Part shown: one piece after another, positions 1-6,003 of the stretch
How positions within the stretch are numbered: position 1 is the first letter of the stretch
Layout of the letters: every line of letters begins with the position of its first letter
Source: Methanosarcinales archaeon
GTDB lineage: Archaea; Halobacteriota; Methanosarcinia; Methanosarcinales; Methanogasteraceae
Direction: 5' to 3'
DNA: 9,424 nt
Assembly: GCA_030606635.1 (NCBI GenBank)
Contig: JAUWGA010000065.1
Coordinates: 1-9,424, forward strand
Program-made: the position numbers and the translations under genes
The notes under the pieces: model-generated
Seen by the model: only the letters and a program-made list of their open reading frames with translations
What the model was told of the DNA's origin: nothing
Databases searched by the model: none

Positions 1-40
1 ATTTAATCTGCATCACTTCTTGTGTTGACGCATATGATCT

Positions 41-356
41 TCAATACAGCACCTTTTCACTGTTCGTAACCCTCCTGATGAACGGATCGCCTATCTCGAT
101 TCTGTGTTCTATTTCATCGGATGCGCGTACAATAATATCCATTGGCCGGAATCTGGGTCTTGCAAATCTCGGCTGCTTTGCGGATGGGCGAACTATCGAC
201 ATCCATAATAACCAGAAGATCAAGATCGTGCTCCCCAGTTCTCGAGCCAAAGAGGATCACCTTATCTGGATGGAAATGTTTCACGATCTTTGAGACCATA
301 TCCGAAAGAAGCGCGTCTGTAACGTTCAGGACGATCGGGCATGGTATGCCAGTCAT
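41..356 (-). pseudogene. Frameshifted MNT-family nucleotidyltransferase remnant
   Basis: Minimal nucleotidyltransferase (MNT) homologue, broken in two ways. The first frame, read from an ATG at 356, gives a helix followed by KVILFGSR and then DLDLLVIMDVD, the usual family core. The continuation typical of the family (PMDIIVRASDEIEHRIEIGDPFI and on to VLY) lies in another frame and ends at 41-43. One extra base, or two missing, somewhere around 130-175 separates the two parts. In addition, only five residues lie between the GS and the DxD, where the active family usually has about nine or ten (GSX10DXD), so the substrate loop is shortened. A start at 404 is possible, but GAGG at 365-368 favours 356. 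Such proteins normally pair with a HEPN-type partner and act as nucleotide-transferring antitoxins; no partner is visible here, although it could lie left of the window. A sequencing error could explain the frameshift but not the short loop. Confidence 0.75.
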
Positions 357-363
357 TTTCACA

Positions 364-402
364 TCCTCTTCAAATCCACGTCCACAACCAAGCTCATTAT
401 AC
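364..402 (-). promoter_or_regulatory. TATA-like box and Shine-Dalgarno of the broken nucleotidyltransferase
   Basis: Read on the minus strand, GTATAATG (395-402) is followed about 26 bases later by a plausible transcription start near 373. GAGGAT (364-369) then lies 7 bases before the ATG at 356. Spacing fits an archaeal promoter with a short leader. This is pattern matching only. Confidence 0.35.
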
Positions 403-425
403 AAATAAAAAATAAAAAAAGAAGA
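403..425 (-). terminator. U-rich terminator after hsp20
   Basis: Directly after the hsp20 stop codon the minus strand carries two runs of T, seven and six long, interrupted by single A residues. Archaeal transcription commonly terminates on such U-rich tracts without a hairpin. The TATA-like box of the next minus-strand gene follows at once. Confidence 0.6.
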
Positions 426-884
426 TCACTTCACTTCGATCTTCTTCGCTTCCGTGGGCACCGTCTTTACCATCTCGATCCGCAGCACGCCATCCTTCAG
501 CGTGGCATCGACCTTGCCTGGATCCACCTCAGCCGGCAGCGGGATCCTGCGGTAGAATCCGGTGTAGCCACGCTCCCTTCTGATGTATCCCTCGCCTTTC
601 TCTTCCTTCTCTTCCTTCTTCTCAGCCGTGATCTCGAGCATATCGCCACGAACATTCACGGTAACATCTCCCTTGTCAACACCGGGCACATCGGCAGTGA
701 CCAGGATCTTATCTTCCGTATCCTGCAAGTCCACGGACGGCGTCACGGCCTCCATCGTCTCCTCGCGAGTTCCAGATGGCAGCAATCTCCCAGGAGCGAT
801 CGGTCCGACCTCTCCGAATGCCCTGTTCATCCATTCCTGCATTCTATGCAATTCTTCAAATGGGTCTAACAATCTTCTATACAT
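426..884 (-). CDS. hsp20: Small heat-shock protein, Hsp20/alpha-crystallin family
   Basis: ATP-independent cytoplasmic chaperone that holds unfolding proteins in soluble oligomers. With the start at 884 it has 152 residues, normal for the family. An N-terminal arm carries the archaeal-type DPFEELHRMQEWMN stretch (residues 7-20). The alpha-crystallin domain runs from about 46 to 140, with SVDLQDTEDKILVTADVPGV at its start and the signature DGVLRI at 131-136. The C-terminal I-x-V motif that docks subunits is IEV at 149-151. A further in-frame ATG cluster at 912-920 would add 10-12 residues, but GAGGTG at 891-896 sits 6 bases before the 884 ATG and decides for the shorter form. The gene diverges from the beta-RFAP synthase gene and is followed by a U-rich terminator, so it is probably transcribed alone. 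Heat induction is expected from the family; no specific operator was recognised. Confidence 0.95.
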   Translation of the reverse strand: MYRRLLDPFEELHRMQEWMNRAFGEVGPIAPGRLLPSGTREETMEAVTPSVDLQDTEDKILVTADVPGVDKGDVTVNVRGDMLEITAEKKEEKEEKGEGYIRRERGYTGFYRRIPLPAEVDPGKVDATLKDGVLRIEMVKTVPTEAKKIEVK

Positions 885-890
885 TTTTAC

Positions 891-896
891 CACCTC
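891..896 (-). promoter_or_regulatory. Shine-Dalgarno site that sets the hsp20 start
   Basis: GAGGTG on the minus strand lies 6 bases upstream of the ATG at 884-882. The alternative ATGs at 912-920 lie upstream of this site, so they would not use it. Confidence 0.7.
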
Positions 897-1026
897 TGAT
901 TTTGGTATATCCATCATCATTTCTCTGAATCATAAGCCTATCGTTCACAGGCGTCACACCACAAGACACGACACTAGATGTCAGGGAGCCATAAACATCT
1001 TTACCAAGGACGCCAGAAGACACCCC

Positions 1027-2031
1027 ATGACGATCGAGATCACAACACCCTCTCGCCTCCACATCACCTTAATCGACCTCAACGCATCGATCGGGCGGGT
1101 GGATGGCGGGATCGGGCTGACGATCGAAGAGCCGGGCATCCGCATCACGGCAGAAGCGGCAGAAGCGGCAGATGGGATCACGGTCACAGGCAACTTAGAA
1201 CTGGCAGAGCGGATGCACGAGAGCGCGAGCGCGATCCTCCCGGAGGGCTGCGGCGTCCGCATCCGCATCGAGCAGGATTCCCCGTCGCATGTCGGGCTTG
1301 GCACTGGCACGCAGGCAGCGCTTGCCGCGGGTATGGCTGTGAACCGGTTGTACAATCTGGGCATGAGCGTGCGGGATATCGCAATCGCGGTGGGACGCGG
1401 CGGAACATCTGGTATCGGCGTCGCGTCGTTCGAGAGCGGTGGTTTCATCCTCGACTCCGGGCATAAGTTTTCCGAAAAGGGGGCGTTCAAGCCATCCGCA
1501 GCATCGAAGTCACCGCCGGCATCGATCCTGTTCCAGCAGCCATTCCCGGACTGGGAGATCGTGCTTGCAATCCCTGATGTGGTGGGTGCGCATGATGCAC
1601 ACGAGGTGGACATCTTCGGAAAGGAGTGTCCGATCCCCTTATCAGAGGTGCAGGAACTCTCGCACATCATTCTGATGGAGACGCTTCCGGGCGTTGTCGA
1701 AGGCGACATCGAGGCATTCGGAGATTCGATAAATCGGATACAGGATGTAGGGTTCAAGAGACGTGAGATTGCGCTTCAGACGCCGGAGATCGTACAGATC
1801 ATCGAACTGATGCAGGAAAATACGTGTGGCGCCGGGATGAGTTCGTTCGGACCTGCAGTCTACGGGATCACAAACAGTAAGAGGGATGCAGCAGATACCG
1901 TGCACGAGGTGCAGGGGTTTCTGGATGAGACGATCCACGGCAGATGCATGGTTGTTCATGCCAGGAATTCTGGTGCTGATGTGCGCGTATCTCCATTAAT
2001 GAGGCGCGGGGCTCAAAGAAACAAAAAATAG
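1027..2031 (+). CDS. mptG: Beta-ribofuranosylaminobenzene 5'-phosphate synthase (beta-RFAP synthase)
   Basis: Catalyses the first committed step of methanopterin synthesis, joining p-hydroxybenzoate or p-aminobenzoate to phosphoribosyl pyrophosphate with loss of the carboxyl group. It marks an organism that uses tetrahydromethanopterin as C1 carrier. The 334-residue protein has the usual family length and a GHMP-kinase-like fold. TPSRLHITLIDLN opens the protein (7-19), the glycine-rich loop is SPSHVGLGTGTQAALAAG (85-102), and the family signature GRGGTSGIGVASFESGGF is at 123-140. GAGMSSFGP (268-276) is the C-terminal conserved loop. The reading frame is open far upstream, opposite hsp20, but similarity begins at the 1027 ATG. 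No good Shine-Dalgarno precedes it (AAGGAC near 1009 is too far), so translation may be leaderless. The neighbouring genes give no functional link. Confidence 0.93.
   Translation: MTIEITTPSRLHITLIDLNASIGRVDGGIGLTIEEPGIRITAEAAEAADGITVTGNLELAERMHESASAILPEGCGVRIRIEQDSPSHVGLGTGTQAALAAGMAVNRLYNLGMSVRDIAIAVGRGGTSGIGVASFESGGFILDSGHKFSEKGAFKPSAASKSPPASILFQQPFPDWEIVLAIPDVVGAHDAHEVDIFGKECPIPLSEVQELSHIILMETLPGVVEGDIEAFGDSINRIQDVGFKRREIALQTPEIVQIIELMQENTCGAGMSSFGPAVYGITNSKRDAADTVHEVQGFLDETIHGRCMVVHARNSGADVRVSPLMRRGAQRNKK
1150..1176 (+). repeat. Short 9-base tandem repeat inside mptG
   Basis: GCAGAAGCG occurs twice in direct succession (1150-1158, 1159-1167), followed by a degenerate third copy GCAGATGGG (1168-1176). 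In frame it encodes an AEAAEAADG-like stretch at about residues 42-50, outside the conserved motifs, so it looks like a slippage expansion in a tolerant surface loop. Confidence 0.7.
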
Positions 2032-2093
2032 TATCCACTTTAAAAGAATAATAAAAAGTCTCGATTTTGAGAAGCAGCCAAAGGAGGAAAACC

Positions 2094-2139
2094 ATTTAAA
2101 CAGATCAGTCCAGAAGAATCTTGTGAAAATTGCGGTGAG
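2094..2139 (+). promoter_or_regulatory. Promoter and Shine-Dalgarno of the HEPN-MNT pair
   Basis: ATTTAAA (2094-2100), preceded by a purine-rich GGAGGAAAACC resembling a BRE, predicts a transcription start near 2122-2124. GGTGAG (2134-2139) lies 3 bases before the ATG at 2143. The pair therefore seems to have its own promoter rather than being read from mptG, 111 bases upstream. Confidence 0.45.
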
Positions 2140-2142
2140 AAA

Positions 2143-2550
2143 ATGAAGACAGAGGACGTACGCTGGAAACAGCGATTTCAGAATTTTGAAAAAGCTTATT
2201 TGCGTTTGAAAGAAGCAATGGAGATGGAAGAATTGACCGAACTTGAAAGAAATGGTTTGATTCAGCGTTTTGAGTTCACACTCGATCTTTCGTGGAAGGT
2301 AATGAAAGATTTTTTGGAAGAAAAAGGATTTGTTTTTAAACCTTCGCCCAAAGATGCGTTGCGGCTGGCACAACAGAGCGAATATATAACTTATGCGCAA
2401 GAGCTGATTGATGGATTGGATATAAGAAATGAGCTTTCACATGATTATAGCGGTGAAAAATTTGAACTTTCGGAGAAGAAATTAAGAGAAGAAACTTATG
2501 TTGCATTGGGAAAATTGTATCTCTTTTTTATAAATGAAAAAAACAAATGA
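2143..2550 (+). CDS. HEPN-like nucleotidyltransferase substrate-binding protein (HI0074 family)
   Basis: All-helical 135-residue protein of the HI0074/NTase substrate-binding family, related to HEPN domains. The family helix LIQRFEFTLDLSWKVMKDFL (39-58) is clear. RNELSHDY at 95-102 fits the Rx4HxY motif of HEPN toxins; in characterised HEPN-MNT modules R and H form the RNase centre and the Tyr is nucleotidylated by the partner. Whether this subfamily is an active RNase is not shown by sequence. The gene overlaps the following MNT gene by four bases (ATGA), so the two are translationally coupled and probably form one complex. Base composition is strikingly AT-rich compared with the neighbours: line 2461-2520 has 18 G+C of 60, against 40 of 60 at 1261-1320. 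That suggests acquisition from another genome. Likely role: toxin or substrate-binding half of a two-gene module. Confidence 0.88.
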   Translation: MKTEDVRWKQRFQNFEKAYLRLKEAMEMEELTELERNGLIQRFEFTLDLSWKVMKDFLEEKGFVFKPSPKDALRLAQQSEYITYAQELIDGLDIRNELSHDYSGEKFELSEKKLREETYVALGKLYLFFINEKNK

Positions 2551-2888
2551 TTATGCCGAATTGTTTCATGAATAAAAAAGAAAAAAATTCTTTTGGACTT
2601 TCCGATAGGGATATGAAAACGTTGCAGGATATTTTTAAAAAATATCCTGACGTGAAAAACGTTTTTGTATTTGGAAGTCGGGCTAAGGGAACGTACAAAC
2701 AAGGCAGTGATATTGATCTGGCAATAATGAACGAAGGGGTGAAAGATACGTTTATCCGCAAAATGAAAAGCGATTTTGAAGACAGTAGCCTGCCATATAC
2801 AGTTGATCTGGTGAACTACCCCACACTAAAACATCCCGAACTGAAAAATCATATTGATAGGGTCGGGGTGCCTTTGTTCCAAAGATAA
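2547..2888 (+). CDS. MNT-type nucleotidyltransferase (HI0073-like), partner of the HEPN-like protein
   Basis: Minimal nucleotidyltransferase of 113 residues from the polymerase-beta superfamily. NVFVFGSRAKG (38-48) leads into the catalytic pattern GSX10DXD: G43-S44, ten residues, then D55-I-D57. A third acidic residue is probably D87 in YTVDLVNY (84-91). All catalytic positions therefore seem present, unlike the broken homologue at 41-356. In studied HEPN-MNT pairs this subunit transfers adenylates from ATP to a Tyr of the partner and so silences it. The start is taken at 2547, overlapping the previous stop; ATGs at 2553 and 2568 are alternatives and none has a clear Shine-Dalgarno, so re-initiation after the upstream gene is likely. 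The composition is AT-rich like that of its partner. The pair could be a toxin-antitoxin module or a housekeeping nucleotidyltransferase of unknown substrate. Confidence 0.9.
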   Translation: MIMPNCFMNKKEKNSFGLSDRDMKTLQDIFKKYPDVKNVFVFGSRAKGTYKQGSDIDLAIMNEGVKDTFIRKMKSDFEDSSLPYTVDLVNYPTLKHPELKNHIDRVGVPLFQR

Positions 2889-3176
2889 CCGCGCTTATGA
2901 GTGACCATCTCTCGCAAAGGCAGCCCGGCGATTCCGGATGATGCCAGATCGAAATCATGCCGTCTTTGAAGATTGCTAACGCTTGCCCCATCCGCATCTG
3001 TTTCACGCCAGGTTCGATCAACCCATATACTGCACCCTCATTGAGTGTGGAATTGTATTCAGGATTTCGTCTGAAACTTTAACGGTTATGGGAATATTGA
3101 TTAAAATATATTTATTCTAATAAATTTATCGAAAAGAAAAATGACGGTGTGTTGAGAACCGCCGAAACCGCAAATC
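2889..3176. other. Convergent intergenic spacer with an unrecognised open frame
   Basis: No confident gene lies between the convergent MNT and S-layer genes. On the minus strand a frame is open from about 3081 leftwards across this spacer and into the antisense of the MNT gene. Its part outside the MNT gene reads protein-like (for example GLIEPGVKQMRMGQALAIFK, starting at about 3024), and it may be a remnant of a lost gene; I recognise no family and see no ribosome binding site. The right part (about 3085-3140) is very AT-rich and contains the perfect inverted repeat ATTTATT-ct-AATAAAT (3110-3125). Confidence 0.3.
3130..3161 (-). terminator. Possible terminator of the S-layer protein gene
   Basis: Read on the minus strand downstream of the stop codon, a short CGGT/ACCG stem (3145-3148 with 3158-3161) is followed by a U-rich run (complement of GAAAAGAAAAA at 3131-3141). 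The stem is weak, but a T-rich tract alone can stop archaeal RNA polymerase. Confidence 0.4.
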
Positions 3177-4316
3177 TTATCCTATATCGATCTTCCCAAC
3201 CACAGCCTGCAGGATCATGAGAGCGTCTGCCGATGTGAGTTTACCGTCTCCGTTCATGTCACCCCACATCCGCCCACGTCCGTCCGAATCGGTCCAGTAG
3301 TCGGCAGGGGTATTTATCTCTTCGTCCCATTCATCGGGCACGCCGTCAAGATCGGTGTCGGTGGGTGTGGTGGCGTACTCAACCATCGGATAGAATCGGA
3401 GACAGTCATCATCAGCGGTCACGAAGTACATGTCACCCATGATGTGTGCCCTGCAATCCTCATCGAGATCGATGGTAGCCCCATCGTTTTCGAGACAGAC
3501 ATAAGTGGAACTTGCAGTCACCACTTCCATGATGCCGTACGTCTCGCTGGTATTGATTTTTATGACCCCATCATCGATCAGGAAGACGTACATCAGCTGC
3601 ACGAGGTCACTATCGGTGCCATGGAACCCAGCATCCACATAGCATGAGAAGATTGGAACATGTTCTTCACCGCCGATGTTGGGGGCGTAGGTGTATACTC
3701 GATCTTGTTCATCATCGCTGGCGTTGACAGAGATAGTCTGCTCATCAAGTTTCGCGTCATTCTTGCTGAGCGATAGTGTGAAAGTGAAACTATCACACTG
3801 CCCAATGGTCCCACATGGACATGTGAGGTTTTCAGCAGTAAGCGCAAATCCGCCAACAAGGTCCCATGACTCACCAGTTGACAGAGTCTTCTTGTCATCG
3901 CCCTCAAACTCGACCAGCAGTTCACAAAGTTTGTCGGCTCTTCCGCCGATCGCAACGTATGGTAATCCCATCCAGCCCTCGAGATAGTATCCTTCGGATC
4001 CATTAACGGTCAATCCCTCACATGCGTAGAGCTCATACTCCTGATAGAGGGGACAAGTCGTATAACTCAGACACTCCTCATCGATGGTTCTATCCCAATC
4101 ACTTACCTTACCAGCCTCAAGTACAAGACTCTCTGTTGACAGATCGTCGTCAAGATCGTACCAGAATGCACCGAAGTTGTGAGCATCCCATGTGATCCCG
4201 GCAGATGCGCAAGCGGCGTCTGCCACATTGCCGCGCACCTCAATCGTCTCAGCACTCGCAGGCATTGCAAGCACTACAGCCACGAGTGCAATTAGCATAA
4301 TAATTCGTTTGTTCAT
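3177..4316 (-). CDS. Secreted S-layer-domain protein with C-terminal half-dockerin
   Basis: Exported 379-residue surface protein. Residues 1-22 are a signal peptide (MNKR, hydrophobic core, cleavage likely after PASA). Residues of about 25-315 match the Methanosarcina-type S-layer domain (PF07752/DUF1608): EVRGNV, TWDAHNFGAFWYDLDDDLSTESL (42-64), DRTIDEECLSYTT, LLVEFEGDDKKTLSTGESWDL, VPIFSCYVDAGFHGTDSDLV and LRFYPMVEY (306-314). Only one copy of the domain is present; Methanosarcina lattice proteins usually have two. A calcium-binding TSP3-like stretch follows (TDTDLDGVPDEWD, 319-331), then a single dockerin-type loop DMNGDGKLTSAD (353-364) and its helix. There is no C-terminal membrane anchor. 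Twelve cysteines are spread through the S-layer part, and four N-x-S/T sites (N105, N163, N198, N255) could be glycosylated. AAGGATGG at 4323-4330 supports the 4316 start. Probably a minor, cross-linked envelope protein rather than the main lattice subunit (inference). Confidence 0.9.
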   Translation of the reverse strand: MNKRIIMLIALVAVVLAMPASAETIEVRGNVADAACASAGITWDAHNFGAFWYDLDDDLSTESLVLEAGKVSDWDRTIDEECLSYTTCPLYQEYELYACEGLTVNGSEGYYLEGWMGLPYVAIGGRADKLCELLVEFEGDDKKTLSTGESWDLVGGFALTAENLTCPCGTIGQCDSFTFTLSLSKNDAKLDEQTISVNASDDEQDRVYTYAPNIGGEEHVPIFSCYVDAGFHGTDSDLVQLMYVFLIDDGVIKINTSETYGIMEVVTASSTYVCLENDGATIDLDEDCRAHIMGDMYFVTADDDCLRFYPMVEYATTPTDTDLDGVPDEWDEEINTPADYWTDSDGRGRMWGDMNGDGKLTSADALMILQAVVGKIDIG

Positions 4317-4322
4317 ATTTAT

Positions 4323-4359
4323 CCATCCTTATGTGAATATCAAATCTACATCTATTTAA
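4323..4359 (-). promoter_or_regulatory. Promoter and Shine-Dalgarno of the S-layer protein gene
   Basis: On the minus strand TTAAATAG (4352-4359) is a TATA-like box predicting a start near 4329. AAGGATGG (4323-4330) lies 6 bases before the ATG. The predicted start falls at the edge of the Shine-Dalgarno site, so the true start may be a few bases upstream. Confidence 0.4.
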
Positions 4360-4406
4360 CGCATCCTACATCACATAAATTTGTAGTATGCGGAGAGACG
4401 TCACCA

Positions 4407-4414
4407 TTTAAGTA
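4407..4414 (+). promoter_or_regulatory. Promoter of the serB operon, probably leaderless
   Basis: TTTAAGTA (4407-4414) has its centre about 32 bases before the ATG at 4443 and predicts transcription starting around 4436-4443. No Shine-Dalgarno sequence precedes the ATG, so the first gene probably has little or no leader. This box and the S-layer promoter lie back to back in a 126-base divergent region. Confidence 0.45.
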
Positions 4415-4442
4415 TCAGTACACCCAATATCATAATCATTCG

Positions 4443-5078
4443 ATGAAGATGATCGTTTTTGATATGGACAGTACGCTGATCGACGCTGAAACTATTGACG
4501 AACTTGCTGCGGCGGCTGGCGTTGGTGATCGTGTTACAGAGATCACAGAACGGGCTATGAACGGAGAACTCGACTATGGCGAGGCGCTCCGTGAGCGTGC
4601 CGGGCTGCTGAAGGGGCTTAGCATCGAGCGTGCCATGCACGCTTGCGAGAGTCTCCCGCTGATGCCCGGAGCAAGAGAACTGGTGGCTGCTGCCAAGCGC
4701 ATGGGCTACCAGACCGCTATGATCACATGCGGTTTTATGCTCTCTGCGAGGCGTATCGGAGAGATACTTGGCATAGATCATGTGATCGCAAACGATCTGG
4801 CTACAAACGGTGGAAAATTCACCGGAGAAGTGGTCGGCAATCTGACAGAGGCGGACTCGAAGGCAAGCGTGCTCAAAGATCTTGCTCACCGGTGTGGAAT
4901 CGACACATCGGAATGTATTACAATCGGCGATGGTGCGAATGATATTTACCTGTTTGCGAATGCCGGGTATTCGATCGCATTCAACGCAAAGCCGGTCCTG
5001 AAAGAGTACGCAGATGCAGTGGTCGACCAAAAAGATCTGAGGGCAATCATCCCGATCATCGAAAAGATAGAGAAATGA
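4443..5078 (+). CDS. serB: Phosphoserine phosphatase (HAD superfamily)
   Basis: Hydrolyses O-phosphoserine to serine, the last step of the phosphorylated serine pathway, in the cytoplasm. At 211 residues it is the size of the single-domain archaeal enzyme from Methanocaldococcus. HAD motif I is DMDST (7-11, nucleophile D7, general acid D9). A substrate-binding Glu occurs in the ETIDEL stretch (E16), motif III Lys is probably K140 in DSKASVL, and motif IV is GDGAND (162-167, metal ligand D163) followed by IAFNAKPVLKEYAD. The cap lies at about 15-75. Motif II is unusual: ITCGF (94-98) where the family normally has SGGF, so the hydroxyl residue is Thr and one phosphate-binding Gly is Cys. A related phosphatase on another substrate is therefore possible, although all other specificity-region features look like SerB. 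It is the first gene of a four-gene plus-strand run. Confidence 0.88.
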   Translation: MKMIVFDMDSTLIDAETIDELAAAAGVGDRVTEITERAMNGELDYGEALRERAGLLKGLSIERAMHACESLPLMPGARELVAAAKRMGYQTAMITCGFMLSARRIGEILGIDHVIANDLATNGGKFTGEVVGNLTEADSKASVLKDLAHRCGIDTSECITIGDGANDIYLFANAGYSIAFNAKPVLKEYADAVVDQKDLRAIIPIIEKIEK

Positions 5079-5124
5079 GCAAGATCCGAAAACGGAGAGG
5101 TACAGTATCAGCAGTAAGCTGAAA

Positions 5125-5132
5125 AAGGAGGA
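5125..5132 (+). promoter_or_regulatory. Shine-Dalgarno of the COG1340 coiled-coil gene
   Basis: AAGGAGGA is a strong ribosome binding site, 10 bases before the ATG at 5143. It sets the start and allows independent initiation within the transcript, since the preceding gene ends 64 bases upstream. Confidence 0.7.
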
Positions 5133-5142
5133 TACCAAGCAA

Positions 5143-6000
5143 ATGTTGAAGGAATTACAGGATAAAAAAGCGATACTTGTGAAAGAACTCGAAGAGTACA
5201 GAGACAAGCGCAACGAATTGAATACCGAGGCAAGCAAATGGTCTGCAGAGCGTAATAAGTTGAATCGGACATCACGGATGCTGACAGATGAGGCACAACA
5301 GTTCAAACATGAACGTGACGAGTACAACAAAAAGGTAAGCGAGTACAAGGTGAAGAGGGACGAATGTAACAAGAAGATCAATGCTGCCAATGCAAAGATC
5401 GAAGAAATCAAGAAAGACGCAAATCTCACCGGTGCATCCGTAAGCGAACTCAAACAAGAGATTGAAAGCCTTGAATTCAAGCAGCAGACCAACGTTTTAT
5501 CGTCAGAAAAGGAGAAAGAACTCGTCGGCGCGATCGCCATACTGGTCAGCGAATACAAGATGAAGATGACAGAGATCGAGAGAAATGCAGAACTCAAGTC
5601 AGCGCTTGGAGAGCTGGAGGGTCTGCGTGAAGAGGCATCTCTGTATCACGAAGAGGTTACCGAATATGCGGATCGGGCACAGGAATGCCATGACAAGATG
5701 ATTAAGGTGTTTAGGGAAGGCGAGGGCATCAGAGTCAAATCGGATCGCATCCATAGAAAATTCGTAAAAATTCAGGACGAAGCGGACCGCCATCATCACC
5801 AGTTCATCAGGACCCAAAAGGAAATTAGGGAACTGGATAAGATGATTGCCAGCATCACAAGAAGAGGCAGAGAGGATAAGAGGAAAGTGGAGCGAATGAA
5901 GGTTAGAAAAGAGGCAGAGTCGATATACAATCTGTTCAGACGGGGGGAGAAGATCAGTACCGAGGATTTGATGTTGCTTCAGCGGTCTGACCTGCTATGA
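5143..6000 (+). CDS. Archaeal coiled-coil protein, COG1340 family
   Basis: Highly charged 285-residue protein, predicted to be almost entirely helical coiled coil with Lys/Glu/Arg-rich heptads (about 1-95 and 105-255). A break lies near 95-130, where NLTGASVSELKQEIESLEFK and QQTNVLSSEKEKELV match the conserved centre of COG1340 (uncharacterised archaeal coiled-coil proteins). The C-terminus AESIYNLFRRGEKISTEDLM (about 257-276) with LLQRSDLL is the family signature and may form a small globular tail. It has no signal peptide or membrane segment, so it should be cytoplasmic. The function is unknown. The DUF373 gene starts three bases after its stop, which implies co-transcription and perhaps physical association with that membrane protein (inference). 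A histidine cluster HHHQF near residue 218 is noticeable but not diagnostic. Confidence 0.88.
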   Translation: MLKELQDKKAILVKELEEYRDKRNELNTEASKWSAERNKLNRTSRMLTDEAQQFKHERDEYNKKVSEYKVKRDECNKKINAANAKIEEIKKDANLTGASVSELKQEIESLEFKQQTNVLSSEKEKELVGAIAILVSEYKMKMTEIERNAELKSALGELEGLREEASLYHEEVTEYADRAQECHDKMIKVFREGEGIRVKSDRIHRKFVKIQDEADRHHHQFIRTQKEIRELDKMIASITRRGREDKRKVERMKVRKEAESIYNLFRRGEKISTEDLMLLQRSDLL

Positions 6001-6003
6001 TTT

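Noticed and set aside
583..1026. Upstream extension of the beta-RFAP synthase frame by 148 codons
   Set aside because: The extension lies antisense to hsp20, is Ser/Pro-rich without family similarity, and the conserved protein begins at the 1027 ATG.
5075..5122. 15-residue frame starting ATGA on the serB stop codon
   Set aside because: Very short, no recognisable sequence, and the COG1340 gene has its own strong ribosome binding site just after it. More likely spacer than a leader peptide.
4401..5597. Long minus-strand open frame opposite serB and the coiled-coil gene
   Set aside because: Its Ser/Leu/Phe-rich translation is the expected antisense of Glu/Lys-rich coiled-coil codons, and both plus-strand genes have clear family motifs.
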